From Alphaproteobacteria bacterium (lineage in GTDB: Bacteria; Pseudomonadota; Alphaproteobacteria; Acetobacterales; Acetobacteraceae): 64,000 bases of DNA. Location: positions 1 through 64,000 of the forward strand of contig JAFKFI010000060.1 in NCBI GenBank assembly GCA_017307285.1, read 5' to 3'. Shown piece after piece: positions 42,948 to 53,981 of this stretch; within the stretch, counting starts at the first letter, position 1; every line of letters begins with the position of its first letter. The translations under genes were made by a program, and so were the position numbers. A model generated the notes under the pieces. It did no database searches and was not told the DNA's origin. It was given only the letters and a program-made list of their open reading frames with translations.

Positions 42948-43931
42948 TCAGCCTGCGGGCCCCGCCGTCCCCGATCCGACGCTCGTATCGCCGAGCACAT
43001 CGCGGACGTAGCCCTCGCGGACGATGACCAGCAGGGCCGCCATCAACGGGGTGGCGATGATGATTCCAAGGACACCGTAGATCGTTCCGAAGATCGCCAT
43101 CGACAGCACCGTGAGCGCCGGGGGCAGCTCCACGGTGCGTCGCTGGACATAGGGCGCGACCAAATAGCCCTCGACGCCGTGGCAGACGATATAGAGGCCA
43201 ACCACCCAAAACGCCTTATGCCAGCTGATCGTGAGCGCCACGACGACCGCCGGGATGCCGGAGACGATCGGGCCGAAATACGGCACGAAGGTCAGCAGGG
43301 CGGCGACCACCGCGAGGGCCAGCGCAAGCGGAATGCCGAGCAGCACCAAGCCGACGCCGGAGAGCACGCCGACCACCAGCATGTCGACGGCCTGGCCGAG
43401 CAGCCACCACTGCAACGTGTGTCCGATGTCGTTCATGATGGCCAGCACGCGCGGCCGCAATCGGAGTGGAAACAGGCTCACCACGCCGTCGCGATACATC
43501 TCGGGCGCGATCGCGAAATAGACGGCCGCCGCCAGGACGACGAACGCGCTGCCGATGACCCCGAGGGTCGAGCTCAGCACGCCTTGCGCCGAGCCCAGCA
43601 GGCCGCCGCCGCCGGACATCAGGTGCCCGGTGCCGGAGCCGAAGCGCTGGGTCAGGGTGTCGATCTCGCCCGACATCTGGTTCCAGAGCTGCTTGCCCTC
43701 GTCGGCGAAGCGCGGTCCGACCCAGTAAGCGAGGCCGCACGCCAGGACCACGATCGCCACCGTGACGATGGCAAGCGCGGCGTGCTCCGGCAGTCGGGTC
43801 TTGTGGTGCAGCCAGCTCGAGATGCCGTCGAGCATCGCGGCAAGCAGGATCGCGAAAAAGATCAGGAGAACGACGTCGGACAGGACCCAGATGAGAAGGA
43901 TCACCACCGCGCCGACCAGCGCCACGCGCAA
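42948..43931 (-). CDS. AI-2E family transporter (PerM-type permease)
   Basis: 327 residues from a TTG. About eight helices. DVVLLIFFAILLAAMLDGIS at the N-terminus, GILGIPLALALAVVAALLTF-type central segment, FVPYFGPIVSGIPAVVVALT and YGVLGIIIATPLMAALLVI are the AI-2E/PerM blocks. Members export autoinducer-2 or, in some bacteria, act as sodium or ion antiporters, so the true role is open. Runs convergent to the DUF72 gene with 12 bases between stops. Confidence 0.85.
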   Translation of the reverse strand: MRVALVGAVVILLIWVLSDVVLLIFFAILLAAMLDGISSWLHHKTRLPEHAALAIVTVAIVVLACGLAYWVGPRFADEGKQLWNQMSGEIDTLTQRFGSGTGHLMSGGGGLLGSAQGVLSSTLGVIGSAFVVLAAAVYFAIAPEMYRDGVVSLFPLRLRPRVLAIMNDIGHTLQWWLLGQAVDMLVVGVLSGVGLVLLGIPLALALAVVAALLTFVPYFGPIVSGIPAVVVALTISWHKAFWVVGLYIVCHGVEGYLVAPYVQRRTVELPPALTVLSMAIFGTIYGVLGIIIATPLMAALLVIVREGYVRDVLGDTSVGSGTAGPAG

Positions 43932-44063
43932 CGCGGCCGCTATCGGCCCGTCCCATCTCCCCGCAGTCGCGTGACGATCATCTAGAATATCCGTGCCCCC
44001 GCTGGGCCGCCGCCGGCTGCACAGGCTACGATCCAGAGGACGCGCGGTTTCAGATGTGGCGGA

Positions 44064-44780
44064 TCACGACCCCTCCAGGCCGAAATATGCCCGGTGCAGC
44101 GCGTCGTCGGCGTGCAGCGCCTCGACCGTGCCCTCGAACCCGACGCGGCCGGCTTCGAGGGTGAACACCCGGTCGGCGAGGTCGAGAAAAGCGACATTCT
44201 GCTCGGCGATCAGCAGCGCGAGGCCGCTCTCGCGGAAGCGGCCCAGCACCTCGATCACCTGCGAGACGAACAGCGGCGAGAGACCGGCGGAGGGCTCGTC
44301 CATCACCAAGAGTCGCGGGCCGGCGGCGAGCGCCTTGGCGATGCCGAGCATCTTGCGCTGGCCGCCCGACAGCGCTCCGGCCAGCGCGGATTTGCGCTCG
44401 GCGAGGGCGGGGAAGATACCGTACAGCTCCTCGGTGCGCGCCCGCAGGGTGGCGCGCTCGACGAACTGGCCGCCGATTCGGAGATTCTCCTCGATGGAGA
44501 GGCCGGTGAACACGCCGATCTCCGACATGTAGGCGAGGCCCCGCCGCACCCGGTGATCTGTCCGCATCCGCGTGATGTCGTCGCCCGCGAAACGCACCGC
44601 GCCGCGCCATGCCGGCATCAGGCCGAGCAGCACCTTGAGGAACGTCGTCTTGCCCGCGCCGTTGGGGCCGAGCAGGACCACGCTCTCCCGCTCGTTCACC
44701 GCCACGCCGGCGCCCCACAGCACCTGCACCTTGCCGTAGCCCGCCTCGATGCCGGAGGCGGTGAGCAGGTCGCCGGTCAT
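44064..44780 (-). CDS. livF: Branched-chain amino acid-type ABC transporter ATP-binding protein LivF
   Basis: 238 residues. Walker A in LLGPNGAGKTTFLKVLLG, signature LSGGQRKMLGIAKAL, Walker B LLVMDEPSAGLSPLF and the His switch region LLIAEQNVAF. Last gene of the SBP-livHMGF operon; its ATG overlaps the livG stop by four bases. With LivG it drives uptake of amino acids or related compounds through LivH/LivM. Confidence 0.93.
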   Translation of the reverse strand: MTGDLLTASGIEAGYGKVQVLWGAGVAVNERESVVLLGPNGAGKTTFLKVLLGLMPAWRGAVRFAGDDITRMRTDHRVRRGLAYMSEIGVFTGLSIEENLRIGGQFVERATLRARTEELYGIFPALAERKSALAGALSGGQRKMLGIAKALAAGPRLLVMDEPSAGLSPLFVSQVIEVLGRFRESGLALLIAEQNVAFLDLADRVFTLEAGRVGFEGTVEALHADDALHRAYFGLEGS

Positions 44781-45499
44781 GCCGGGACGTGCCCGCCGAG
44801 GAACACTTGCACGACGGTCGGATCGCGGGTCGCCTCGCCCAAGGTGCCCTCGAATATCTCGCGGCCGGCGTTCATCACGATGACGCGGTCCGTCACCTTG
44901 TCGATGAAGCCCATCAGATGCTCGACGACCAGCAACGCCATGCCGTCGTCAGCCAGCCCGCGCAGCCGGTCGGCCATGCGGCCAAGCTCGGCCGGATTGA
45001 GCCCGGCGGCGAGCTCGTCCACCAGCAACAGACGCGGCCGTGTGGCGAGCGCGCGGGCGAGGTCGAGCGTCTTTTGCTGCGCGCTGTTGAGATCGCCCGC
45101 CGGATGCTCGGCGTGCCGGTCAAGTTCGAGCGAGGCGAGGAGGGTCGGCAGGTCCACCGGCTCGCCGGTGTTGCCGTAGGTCGCCGCGATCTCCACATTC
45201 TCCCGCACGCTGAGCGACAGGAACGGCTTGGGCGACTGGAACGTCCGGTTGATCCCGCCGCGCGCCAGCAGATGCGAGCGAGTGCCGCCGATCGAGCGGC
45301 CCTCGAACACCACCGCTCCGCCATCGGGAGCGTATAGGCCGGAGATGACGTTGATGCAGGTGGTCTTGCCGGAGCCGTTCGGCCCGACCAGCCCCAGCAC
45401 CTCCCCGGAAGCGAGATGGAACGACACGCCGTCGAGGGCGCGGAAGCCGCCGAAGCGCTTCACCAGCCCGCGCACTTCGAGCAGCGGCTCAGGGGACAC
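44777..45499 (-). CDS. livG: Branched-chain amino acid-type ABC transporter ATP-binding protein LivG
   Basis: 240 residues from a GTG. Walker A is LVGPNGSGKTTCINVISG and Walker B LLLVDELAAGLNPAE. The signature motif is LNSAQQKTLDLARAL, lacking the usual SGGQ core (normally LSYGQQRRLEIARAL in LivG), which may weaken ATPase action on this side. LVVEHLMGFIDKV holds the switch His. Overlaps livM by 11 bases. Confidence 0.9.
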   Translation of the reverse strand: MSPEPLLEVRGLVKRFGGFRALDGVSFHLASGEVLGLVGPNGSGKTTCINVISGLYAPDGGAVVFEGRSIGGTRSHLLARGGINRTFQSPKPFLSLSVRENVEIAATYGNTGEPVDLPTLLASLELDRHAEHPAGDLNSAQQKTLDLARALATRPRLLLVDELAAGLNPAELGRMADRLRGLADDGMALLVVEHLMGFIDKVTDRVIVMNAGREIFEGTLGEATRDPTVVQVFLGGHVPA

Positions 45500-46421
45500 G
45501 GATGCCCCTCCTGGTGGCCAGGGACACGAGGCCGTTGGGCAGGAACAGCACGAGGGCGACGATCAGCACGCCATAGATCAGCTGGAAATACTGCGGCACG
45601 GTGATGCCGATGGTGTTGTAGACGCCGTAGAGGATCACCACGCCGAGGATCGGCCCGATCAGCGTCGTGGCGCCGCCGAACAGCACGAACACGGTGGCGA
45701 AAATGCTGAATTGGATGTTGAACGCGGTATCTGGGTAGAACACCGAGATGTGCCAGGCGTAGACACCGCCGACCAATCCCGCGATCAGCGCCGACAGCAG
45801 CCAGGCGATGGTGCGTCCTCGCACGACCGACACGCCGGCCATCGCGGCGCTCACCGTGTCCTCGCGGATCGCCTGCAAGGCAAGGCCGAACCGCGAGTTG
45901 CGCAGCCAGACCACCACGACGAGCGAGAATAACAGCACCGCGACACCGACCTGGTAGCTGAACATCGGCGCGAACACGCCCGACAGCGACACGCCGTAGG
46001 GGCCTTTGGTGACGTCTTCCAGTGCGGGATTGGCGACGATCTCGTAAACCGACTGCGCGGCGGCGAGGCTGGCGATGGCGAAATAGGCACCGGAGAGGCG
46101 CAGGAGCGGCGTGAGGATCGCCGCGAGGATGAGCGCGGCGACGCCGGCGGCCGCCATAGCGGCGAGCGGCGGCCAATTGAGGTGCATCACCGTCAGCGCG
46201 AAGCCGTAGGCGCCCGCGCCGAAGAAGCCGACATACCCGAACGGCAGATAACCGGTGAAGCCGTACAGCACGTTGAGCCCCTGCGACAGAGCGAGGAACG
46301 TCACGAAGTTGAACAACAACAGCTCGTTCGAGTAGCCGAACGGCAGCGCCGCCATGATCGCGGTGACGACCAGCGCGATCAGGAGGTCGCCCGTCCCTCG
46401 GCGTCCGACGGTTCTACGCAC
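45489..46421 (-). CDS. livM: Branched-chain amino acid-type ABC transporter permease LivM
   Basis: 310 residues from a GTG start, overlapping livH by eight bases. Around nine helices; NELLLFNFVTFLALSQGLNV at the N-terminus and SRFGLALQAIREDTVSAAMA, the conserved coupling loop with the EAA-like sequence that docks on LivG/LivF. Inner-membrane subunit. Confidence 0.93.
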   Translation of the reverse strand: MRRTVGRRGTGDLLIALVVTAIMAALPFGYSNELLLFNFVTFLALSQGLNVLYGFTGYLPFGYVGFFGAGAYGFALTVMHLNWPPLAAMAAAGVAALILAAILTPLLRLSGAYFAIASLAAAQSVYEIVANPALEDVTKGPYGVSLSGVFAPMFSYQVGVAVLLFSLVVVVWLRNSRFGLALQAIREDTVSAAMAGVSVVRGRTIAWLLSALIAGLVGGVYAWHISVFYPDTAFNIQFSIFATVFVLFGGATTLIGPILGVVILYGVYNTIGITVPQYFQLIYGVLIVALVLFLPNGLVSLATRRGIRVP

Positions 46422-47289
46422 GCCGCACCTGCCGCCCCAACAGCCCCTCCGGCCGGATGAGCAGGACGCCGATCAGCAGGAGATTGGGCAGCAAATTGGC
46501 CCAGGAGCTGAGATAGGTCTGCATCAAGAGCAACGATACGCCGTAGACGATGCCGCCGAGCACGGTGCCGAGTGGGTTGCCCAGGGTGCCGACCACGATC
46601 ACCGCGAAGGCAGCGATGGTGATGTCGCCGCCGATCGCCGGCGTCACGCTGCCCAGCATGAACGGCTCGAACACCCCGGCGATGCCCGCCAGCGCGATGC
46701 CGATACCGAAGGCGATGGCCGAGACGCGATGCACGTCGATGCCGGTCGCCAGTGCCTCGTCGCGCGACACCATCACCGCGCGCGTCAGGGTGCCGAGCCG
46801 GGTGCGGTAGAGATAGAGGTAGACGAGGATCACCGCGACGGCGCTCACCGCCGCTCCGAACGCCCAGGCGGACGGGACCGACTGGCCGAGGATGCGGACC
46901 GGACCGGTGCCGAGCACGCGGCCGGGGATCGAGCGCTCGGTGGTGCCGAAGAAGATCGATGCCAGCGCCTCGATGATCTGCGACAGGCCGAAGAACAGGA
47001 TGATCGACAGCATCTCGGAATCGCGCGAGACCAGCAGGCGCGGCACGATCAGGTAGTAGATCGGCAGCCCCACCAGCACGAACACGACGAGCACCGCGAC
47101 GGCGGCGACCAGCGGGTGCAGGCCGAACAGGGTGAACAGCCAGTATGCCGCGAAGGCACCCAGCATCAGGAAGTCGCCATGCGCCAAATTGACGATGCGC
47201 ATGACGCCGAAAATCAGGTTCAGCCCGAGGCCGACCAGGGTGAAGTAGAGCCCGAACAGCAGGCCGCCGAAGAGGGCGTGGGTTAGCAT
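46414..47289 (-). CDS. livH: Branched-chain amino acid-type ABC transporter permease LivH
   Basis: 291 residues. About eight helices; GLFGLYFTLVGLGLNLIFGV-type start and TRLGTLTRAVMVSRDEALAT, the cytosolic coupling loop. Partner of LivM. Weak ribosome-binding site upstream of the ATG; the gene follows the binding-protein gene after a 136-base gap that carries a hairpin. Confidence 0.93.
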   Translation of the reverse strand: MLTHALFGGLLFGLYFTLVGLGLNLIFGVMRIVNLAHGDFLMLGAFAAYWLFTLFGLHPLVAAVAVLVVFVLVGLPIYYLIVPRLLVSRDSEMLSIILFFGLSQIIEALASIFFGTTERSIPGRVLGTGPVRILGQSVPSAWAFGAAVSAVAVILVYLYLYRTRLGTLTRAVMVSRDEALATGIDVHRVSAIAFGIGIALAGIAGVFEPFMLGSVTPAIGGDITIAAFAVIVVGTLGNPLGTVLGGIVYGVSLLLMQTYLSSWANLLPNLLLIGVLLIRPEGLLGRQVRRA

Positions 47290-47345
47290 TCGCGCTTGGC
47301 TTGGCTCGGACCCTCGCCGGTGTCACGAGACCCCTCACCCCGGCC

Positions 47346-47370
47346 CTTGGTCCGCTCTTCGCGGCCCAAG
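47346..47370. repeat. Hairpin in the SBP-livH gap
   Basis: CTTGG-T-CCGC at 47346-47355 pairs with GCGG-C-CCAAG around TCTTC. Flanking stretches (CCCCTCACCCC on one side and GGGGAGAGGG on the other) can also pair partly. It resembles widespread repetitive intergenic hairpins. Placed between binding protein and permease genes, it could lower downstream expression, so that more binding protein than membrane subunits is made. Confidence 0.45.
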
Positions 47371-47425
47371 CCCACAAGGGGAGAGGGAGAAGTTGGCGCG
47401 GCCGCTTGCCGGGAGGGAGTGCTCC

Positions 47426-48673
47426 TCAAGGCTTGCCGAACACTGGCTTGCCGGTCGCCAGATCGTGCGGGTAGACCACGGTGATCTTCACGCCCTTGCC
47501 CTCGGGATGGACTTGCCCGAGCGGCGTGATCTCGCCGATCTGGGCGCCGTGCTCGTCGAGCTCGAAGGTGCCGTCCAGTGTCTTGAGCTTGCCCGAGAGC
47601 CCGAACACCGCCTTGCGCAGATCGGCCTGACTCAGGCTGTCGGCGTGCGCCAGCGTCTCCTGCAGCACCAGTGCCGTCGTGTAGCCGGCGATCGCATTGA
47701 ACCCATACGCGACGCCGCTGCCGGCGTTGGCCTTCTCGAACATCTTGCGGAACTCGGCCTCGGTCGGGCCGACCTCCGGCTTGTAGGCGATCGCGGCCGA
47801 GGTGACATAGGTAAACACGCCGTCGAGCCCCTGCGGGCCGACATTCTTGACCAGTTCGTCGGTCTCGATGCCGGGATAGATCGCGAACAGGAAGCGGAAC
47901 TTGTTGCCGGAATCCTGCAAATTGCGCAGGAAGGCGATGTCGTTGCCGGTGTAGCCGAGCGCGATCACCGCGTCCGGATCGGCGGCGGCGATGTTGTTGA
48001 TGAGCACCGTGTAGCTCGACGTGTTGGTCGGCACGCCTTGGTCGTAGACGATCTCCAGCCCGGAGTCCGGCGTCTTGAGGAAGCCGCGCAGCGCGGTCGC
48101 CTGGGTGCCGGTGAAGTCGTTGGTGGAGTACAGCAGCGCCACCTTCTTGATGCCGGCCTTCACGCCGTCATCCTTGAGGAAGTCGGCGATGTATTTCGGC
48201 CAGATCGTCGACACCGGATCGGCCAGCAGCGCGATGTATGGATTGTTCTGAAAGAACGTCGCCCCGGTGCCGGTCGGGTCGAACAGGAATTGCTTGTGCT
48301 CGCGCGCGATCGGCACCGCGACGGAGGTGAGTACCGAGCCGGAATCGGCGACCAGCAGGTCCACCTTGTCCTGCGTGATGAGCTGATTGTACAGCGTCGC
48401 GGCCGTGGCGGTGGAGCTCTGGTCGTCGTAGGAAATCAGTTTCAGCGGGATCTTCTTGTTGAATGCCTTGACGAAGGCGCCGCCGCTCGCGTTGGTCTGA
48501 TCGACCCATAGCTTGAGCCCGAGATAGACCGGCATCGAGATGCTGGCGTACGGGCCGGAGCCGGCGTGCAGGTGGCCGATCTTGATCTCCGAGGGCGCCT
48601 CGGCGGCAAGCACTGGGCGCGCGAGTGCCAGGGGCACCAATGCAACTAGGCCCAGCAAAGCGCGGCGCAGCAT
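47426..48673 (-). CDS. ABC transporter substrate-binding protein (Leu/Ile/Val-type)
   Basis: 415 residues. MLRRALLGLVALVPLALARP ending LAAEAP is a signal peptide. EIKIGHLHAGSGPYASISMP, DLLVADSGSVLTSVAVPIAR and AGYTTALVLQETLAHADSLS fit type 1 periplasmic binding proteins of the branched-chain amino acid family. First gene of the operon with livHMGF; GGGAG six bases before the ATG. Ligand may be an amino acid, amide or aromatic acid. Confidence 0.93.
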   Translation of the reverse strand: MLRRALLGLVALVPLALARPVLAAEAPSEIKIGHLHAGSGPYASISMPVYLGLKLWVDQTNASGGAFVKAFNKKIPLKLISYDDQSSTATAATLYNQLITQDKVDLLVADSGSVLTSVAVPIAREHKQFLFDPTGTGATFFQNNPYIALLADPVSTIWPKYIADFLKDDGVKAGIKKVALLYSTNDFTGTQATALRGFLKTPDSGLEIVYDQGVPTNTSSYTVLINNIAAADPDAVIALGYTGNDIAFLRNLQDSGNKFRFLFAIYPGIETDELVKNVGPQGLDGVFTYVTSAAIAYKPEVGPTEAEFRKMFEKANAGSGVAYGFNAIAGYTTALVLQETLAHADSLSQADLRKAVFGLSGKLKTLDGTFELDEHGAQIGEITPLGQVHPEGKGVKITVVYPHDLATGKPVFGKP

Positions 48674-48833
48674 GGGCGGCTCCCTTCGTTCTGTCGGCGT
48701 GCGATATGACGGGCAGTTAGCCCGCGTCCGCTGCCTCGTCAAATTCGGGCGAGGGCGTGAACAAGGAACCGCTGGGCGTCGGTTTGGGTTTCCTTCCCCA
48801 GCCGGCGAGATCGCCGCGCGCGCAGGACACGCC

Positions 48834-50114
48834 ATGATGCGCCATCGCTCGCTTCCAACCCTGGTACTGAGCCGGCTTCAGCGCCGTCTCGGGGACTCGT
48901 CGCTGCCGCTGCGGCTGGTGTTCTGGGATGGTGCGGCGCTCGCTTTCGGTCCCACGCCGACGGTGACGATCACACTCCGCTCGCCGCGCGTGCTGCGGAT
49001 GTTCCTTACCGGCAATATCGGCCGGCTCGGGCAGGCCTATGTCGAGGGCGAGATCGGCGTCGAGGGGCGGTTGCAGGACGTGCTGCAGGTCGGCGTTGCC
49101 ATCGCCGAGCGCGTCGGGCGCGTCCCGCTTCTCCGTCACACCGCGCCGTTGCTCGCGCGCCTGCGGCCACGCCACACGCGCCGGCGCGACGCAGCGGCGA
49201 TCGGCTACCATTACGACGTCTCGAACGAGTTCTACGGGCTCTGGCTCGATCGACACATGGTGTACTCCTGTGCCTATTATCGGACCGGCAGCGAGACGCT
49301 CGATGCGGCGCAGGAGCAGAAGCTCGACCATATCTGCCGCAAGCTGCGTCTCGCGCCTGGCCTCACGCTGCTCGACATCGGCTGCGGTTGGGGCGGGCTG
49401 CTGCATTGGGCGGCGGCGCGCTACGGCATCAGCGGCGTCGGGGTGACGCTCAGCGAGCGGCAATACGAATACGCCCGGGCGCGGATCGCCGCGGCGGGGC
49501 TCGCCGACCGGGTTGAGATCCGGCTGCAGGATTATCGCGACGTGCCGGGCGAGGCGCGCTTCGATCGGATCGTTTCAGTGGGCATGTACGAGCATGTCGG
49601 GATCGCCAATCTCCCGACCTATTTCGGCGGCATTGCGCGCCTGCTGAAGCCGGGCGGCGTCGCGCTCAATCACGGCATCACGATGAGCGACCGCGACGGG
49701 CACGCCGGCGGGCCTCCCGGCGGCGAGTTCATCGACCGCTACGTCTTTCCCGGCGGCGAATTGCCGCACATCTCGCGCGTGCTCTACGAAATCGCCGGCA
49801 GCGGGCTGGAGATCATCGACGTCGAGGATCTGCGGCCGCACTACCCGCCGACCCTGCTGCATTGGCTGCGCCGGCTCGAGGCCTCGCGGGGCGAGGTCAT
49901 CCGCATCGCCGGCGAGCAGCGTTACCGCATCTGGCGTATGTATCTGGCCGGAATGGCCTATGCGTTCGACCGCGGCTTGCTCTCGGTGGCGCAGGTGCTG
50001 GTGTGCAAGCGGGACGAAACCGGTTGGGCGGCGCGGCCGTGGACGCGAGAGCATCAGTATGGCGGTGGCGCCCCGGCGGCGCTCATCGCGTCGCCGGACT
50101 GGGGGGAATTGTAG
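48834..50114 (+). CDS. cfa: Cyclopropane-fatty-acyl-phospholipid synthase
   Basis: 426 residues. LLDIGCGWGGLLHWAAARYG is the SAM-binding loop, with the YHYDVSNEFYGLWLDRHMVY segment, YEHVGIANLPTYFGGIARLL and FIDRYVFPGGELPHIS typical of the CFA synthase family. N-terminal lipid-binding domain is present (GRLGQAYVEGEIGVEGRLQD). It methylenates unsaturated acyl chains in membrane phospholipids. Divergent from the liv operon; AGGA lies before the ATG. Confidence 0.9.
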   Translation: MMRHRSLPTLVLSRLQRRLGDSSLPLRLVFWDGAALAFGPTPTVTITLRSPRVLRMFLTGNIGRLGQAYVEGEIGVEGRLQDVLQVGVAIAERVGRVPLLRHTAPLLARLRPRHTRRRDAAAIGYHYDVSNEFYGLWLDRHMVYSCAYYRTGSETLDAAQEQKLDHICRKLRLAPGLTLLDIGCGWGGLLHWAAARYGISGVGVTLSERQYEYARARIAAAGLADRVEIRLQDYRDVPGEARFDRIVSVGMYEHVGIANLPTYFGGIARLLKPGGVALNHGITMSDRDGHAGGPPGGEFIDRYVFPGGELPHISRVLYEIAGSGLEIIDVEDLRPHYPPTLLHWLRRLEASRGEVIRIAGEQRYRIWRMYLAGMAYAFDRGLLSVAQVLVCKRDETGWAARPWTREHQYGGGAPAALIASPDWGEL

Positions 50115-50219
50115 CGGCTGGCGAATGTCGTTGGCGCCTTGGCTTCCACCACCTTAGTCTGCGGCGCAAGCTGGTCGGATGCCGCACCTGACTGCGAGGC
50201 CATAGCGAAGGCGAAGGAT

Positions 50220-50846
50220 ATGATCGTCGTCCATCACCTGAACGACAGCCGCTCGCAGCGTATCCTCTGGCTGCTGGATGAGTTGGGCCTGCCGTACGAG
50301 GTGAAGAAATACCAGCGCAACGCGGAGACCCGGCTGGCACCTCCCGAGTTGAAGGCGGTGCATCCGCTCGGCAAGTCGCCGGTGATCACCGATAACGGAC
50401 GCACCATCGCCGAGTCGGGCGCGATCATCGACTATGTGATCCGGCGGCATGGCGGCGGCCGGCTGCAGCCCGATCCGACGAGCCCGGCCTATGACGAGTA
50501 CGTGCAGTGGCTGCATTTCGCCGAAGGCTCAGCCATGCTGCCGCTGCTCCTCAAGCTCTATGTCTCGCGCCTGGGCGAGGCGGGGGCGCCGCTGGCGCCG
50601 CGCATCGAGAGCGAGATTGCCAACCATCTCGGCTATGTCGACCGCGCCTTGCAGGGACGGGACTATCTGCTGGGGCCCGAGCTCACCGGGGCGGATGTCC
50701 AGCTGAGCTTCGTTGGCGAGATCGCCGGGTCGCGGGCGGATCGCGCGACCTATCCTGCGCTCGACGCCTGGGTGAAGCGGTTCCAAGCCCGGCCGGCGTA
50801 CCGCCGTGCCCTCGAACGCGGCGGGCCGTACGCCTTCGCGGGCTGA
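50220..50846 (+). CDS. Glutathione S-transferase
   Basis: 208 residues. MIVVHHLNDSRSQRILWLLD and EDELGLPYEVKKY-like segment form the thioredoxin-fold domain; KSPVITDNGRTIAESGAIID is the glutathione-binding loop with the ESxAI motif, followed by a helical C-terminal domain. Likely detoxifying or redox role. Starts at 50220 after GCGAAGGAT; a start 27 codons upstream is less likely. Confidence 0.9.
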   Translation: MIVVHHLNDSRSQRILWLLDELGLPYEVKKYQRNAETRLAPPELKAVHPLGKSPVITDNGRTIAESGAIIDYVIRRHGGGRLQPDPTSPAYDEYVQWLHFAEGSAMLPLLLKLYVSRLGEAGAPLAPRIESEIANHLGYVDRALQGRDYLLGPELTGADVQLSFVGEIAGSRADRATYPALDAWVKRFQARPAYRRALERGGPYAFAG

Positions 50847-50850
50847 TCCC

Positions 50851-51030
50851 TCACGGCCCCCTGATCCGCTCGAACCCCCAGAGCAGGAAGGCCATGCCGG
50901 CGCTGCCCACGACGAAGCCGCCGCCGATCCCCCACCAGATCGGCGCCTGGGTGCCGCCGCCCAGCCACGCGCCGAACAGCCCACCCACGACCATCAGCAC
51001 CAGCGGCAGAAGGCAGCCGATCGCCAGCAT
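50851..51030 (-). CDS. Small membrane protein (59 aa)
   Basis: Not conserved to my knowledge beyond this type: MLAIGCLLPLVLMVVGGLFG, then GGGTQAPIWWGIGGGFVVGS and a second helix up to WGFERIRGP. Two transmembrane segments are separated by a Gly-rich turn. GGGAG seven bases before the ATG. Convergent with the GST gene and divergent from grpE. Function unknown. Confidence 0.65.
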   Translation of the reverse strand: MLAIGCLLPLVLMVVGGLFGAWLGGGTQAPIWWGIGGGFVVGSAGMAFLLWGFERIRGP

Positions 51031-51150
51031 CGCATCGCTCCCGAATTTTCCCGCCGATCGTTAGCCATTTCGATCCGGCCCTAGAGTATAAACCGGTATA
51101 AGCCGGTCGCGGCTTGTCCGCCGCATCCGTCCGCCCTAACTGAACCCGCC

Positions 51151-51771
51151 ATGAACAGCGACACCGACAAGCCCCCCTTTTTCTCCGATATCCCAGCCGG
51201 CGAGGCGCAGGACAACGAGGTTCCCCGCACGCCGGAGCAGCTCATGCAGGCCGCCAGCGCCCGCATCGCCGCCCTGGAGGCGGAGCGCGACGAGATGCGC
51301 GATCGCTGGATGCGCTCGGAGGCCGAGATCGCCAATGTCCGCGCCCGCGGCAAGCGCGAGGTGGACGAGACCCGCCAATACGCGGTGCAGAAATTTGCCA
51401 CCGACGTGGTCGAGGCGGCCGAGAACCTGCGGCGCGGCCTCGACAGCCTGCCCCAGCCCGCGGCTGGCGAGCCAGAGATGGTCGCCCGCCTGCGCGATGG
51501 CTTCGAGGGGGTGGAGCGGGGCTTCATGGGGGTCCTGGAGCGCAACGGCATCAAGCGCGAGGACCCCACCGGCGCCCCCTTCGACCCCAACCTGCACCAG
51601 GCAATGGCCGAGCAGGAGACCACCGCTCAGCCGCCCGGCACCGTGCTGCAGGCCTGGACCCCGGCCTGGACCCTCAACGGCCGGTTGATTCGCCCGGCGA
51701 TGGTAGTGGTCGCCAAGGCACCGGCGCCGGAACAACCGGCCGGGGCTACTCGGTTCAACCAGACGGTGTAG
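51151..51771 (+). CDS. grpE: Nucleotide exchange factor GrpE
   Basis: 206 residues. An N-terminal tail leads to a coiled coil (AARIAALEAERDEMRDRWMR-like stretch), then RGKREVDETRQYAVQKFATD and the beta-rich DnaK-contact region ending GTVLQAWTPAWTLNGRLIRP. It releases ADP from DnaK. First of a grpE-dnaK-dnaJ cluster; hrcA is not in front of it. Confidence 0.95.
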   Translation: MNSDTDKPPFFSDIPAGEAQDNEVPRTPEQLMQAASARIAALEAERDEMRDRWMRSEAEIANVRARGKREVDETRQYAVQKFATDVVEAAENLRRGLDSLPQPAAGEPEMVARLRDGFEGVERGFMGVLERNGIKREDPTGAPFDPNLHQAMAEQETTAQPPGTVLQAWTPAWTLNGRLIRPAMVVVAKAPAPEQPAGATRFNQTV

Positions 51772-51918
51772 TGGGTCGGGCGGGATGACATTTTCTGCCC
51801 AACAAACATGCAGCCCGCCCTTGCCGTGGCGCAAGGCGGTCAATACATCCAGTCCATCTCACCGTAGGGACGCGGGCGGTGCTTCGGGCCGCGCGCATCC
51901 GCTGATAGGAGCGTCTTC
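51772..51918 (+). promoter_or_regulatory. Intergenic region between grpE and dnaK with a hairpin
   Basis: CGGGCGGG near 51778 can pair with CCCGCCC near 51813 to make a stem with a large loop. I see no CIRCE dyad and no clear sigma-32 pair here, though 147 bases leave room for a dnaK promoter. AGGAG seven bases ahead of the dnaK ATG is its ribosome-binding site. Confidence 0.35.
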
Positions 51919-53856
<1,938 letters not shown>

Positions 53857-53884
53857 TATTGATAGGCGGAGTGACTTGACCGAG

Positions 53885-53917
53885 TCGCGCCCGCGCTTCG
53901 AGAGAAGGCGGGCGCGA
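53885..53917. terminator. Perfect 10-bp hairpin between dnaK and dnaJ
   Basis: TCGCGCCCGC (53885-53894) pairs exactly with GCGGGCGCGA (53908-53917) with a 13-base loop, 28 bases after the dnaK stop. No T run. Probably reduces read-through from dnaK to dnaJ or shields the dnaK mRNA end. Confidence 0.55.
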
Positions 53918-53981
53918 TCTCATGTTGGCGGTGTGGTTTCATTGAGTCGCGCGGCGACTGCCACCCAGGTGAAAGACTGAG

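Noticed and set aside
51031-51918. CIRCE (HrcA) operator for the heat-shock genes
   Set aside because: No TTAGCACTC-N9-GAGTGCTAA dyad is present ahead of grpE or dnaK, and no hrcA gene is in the window.
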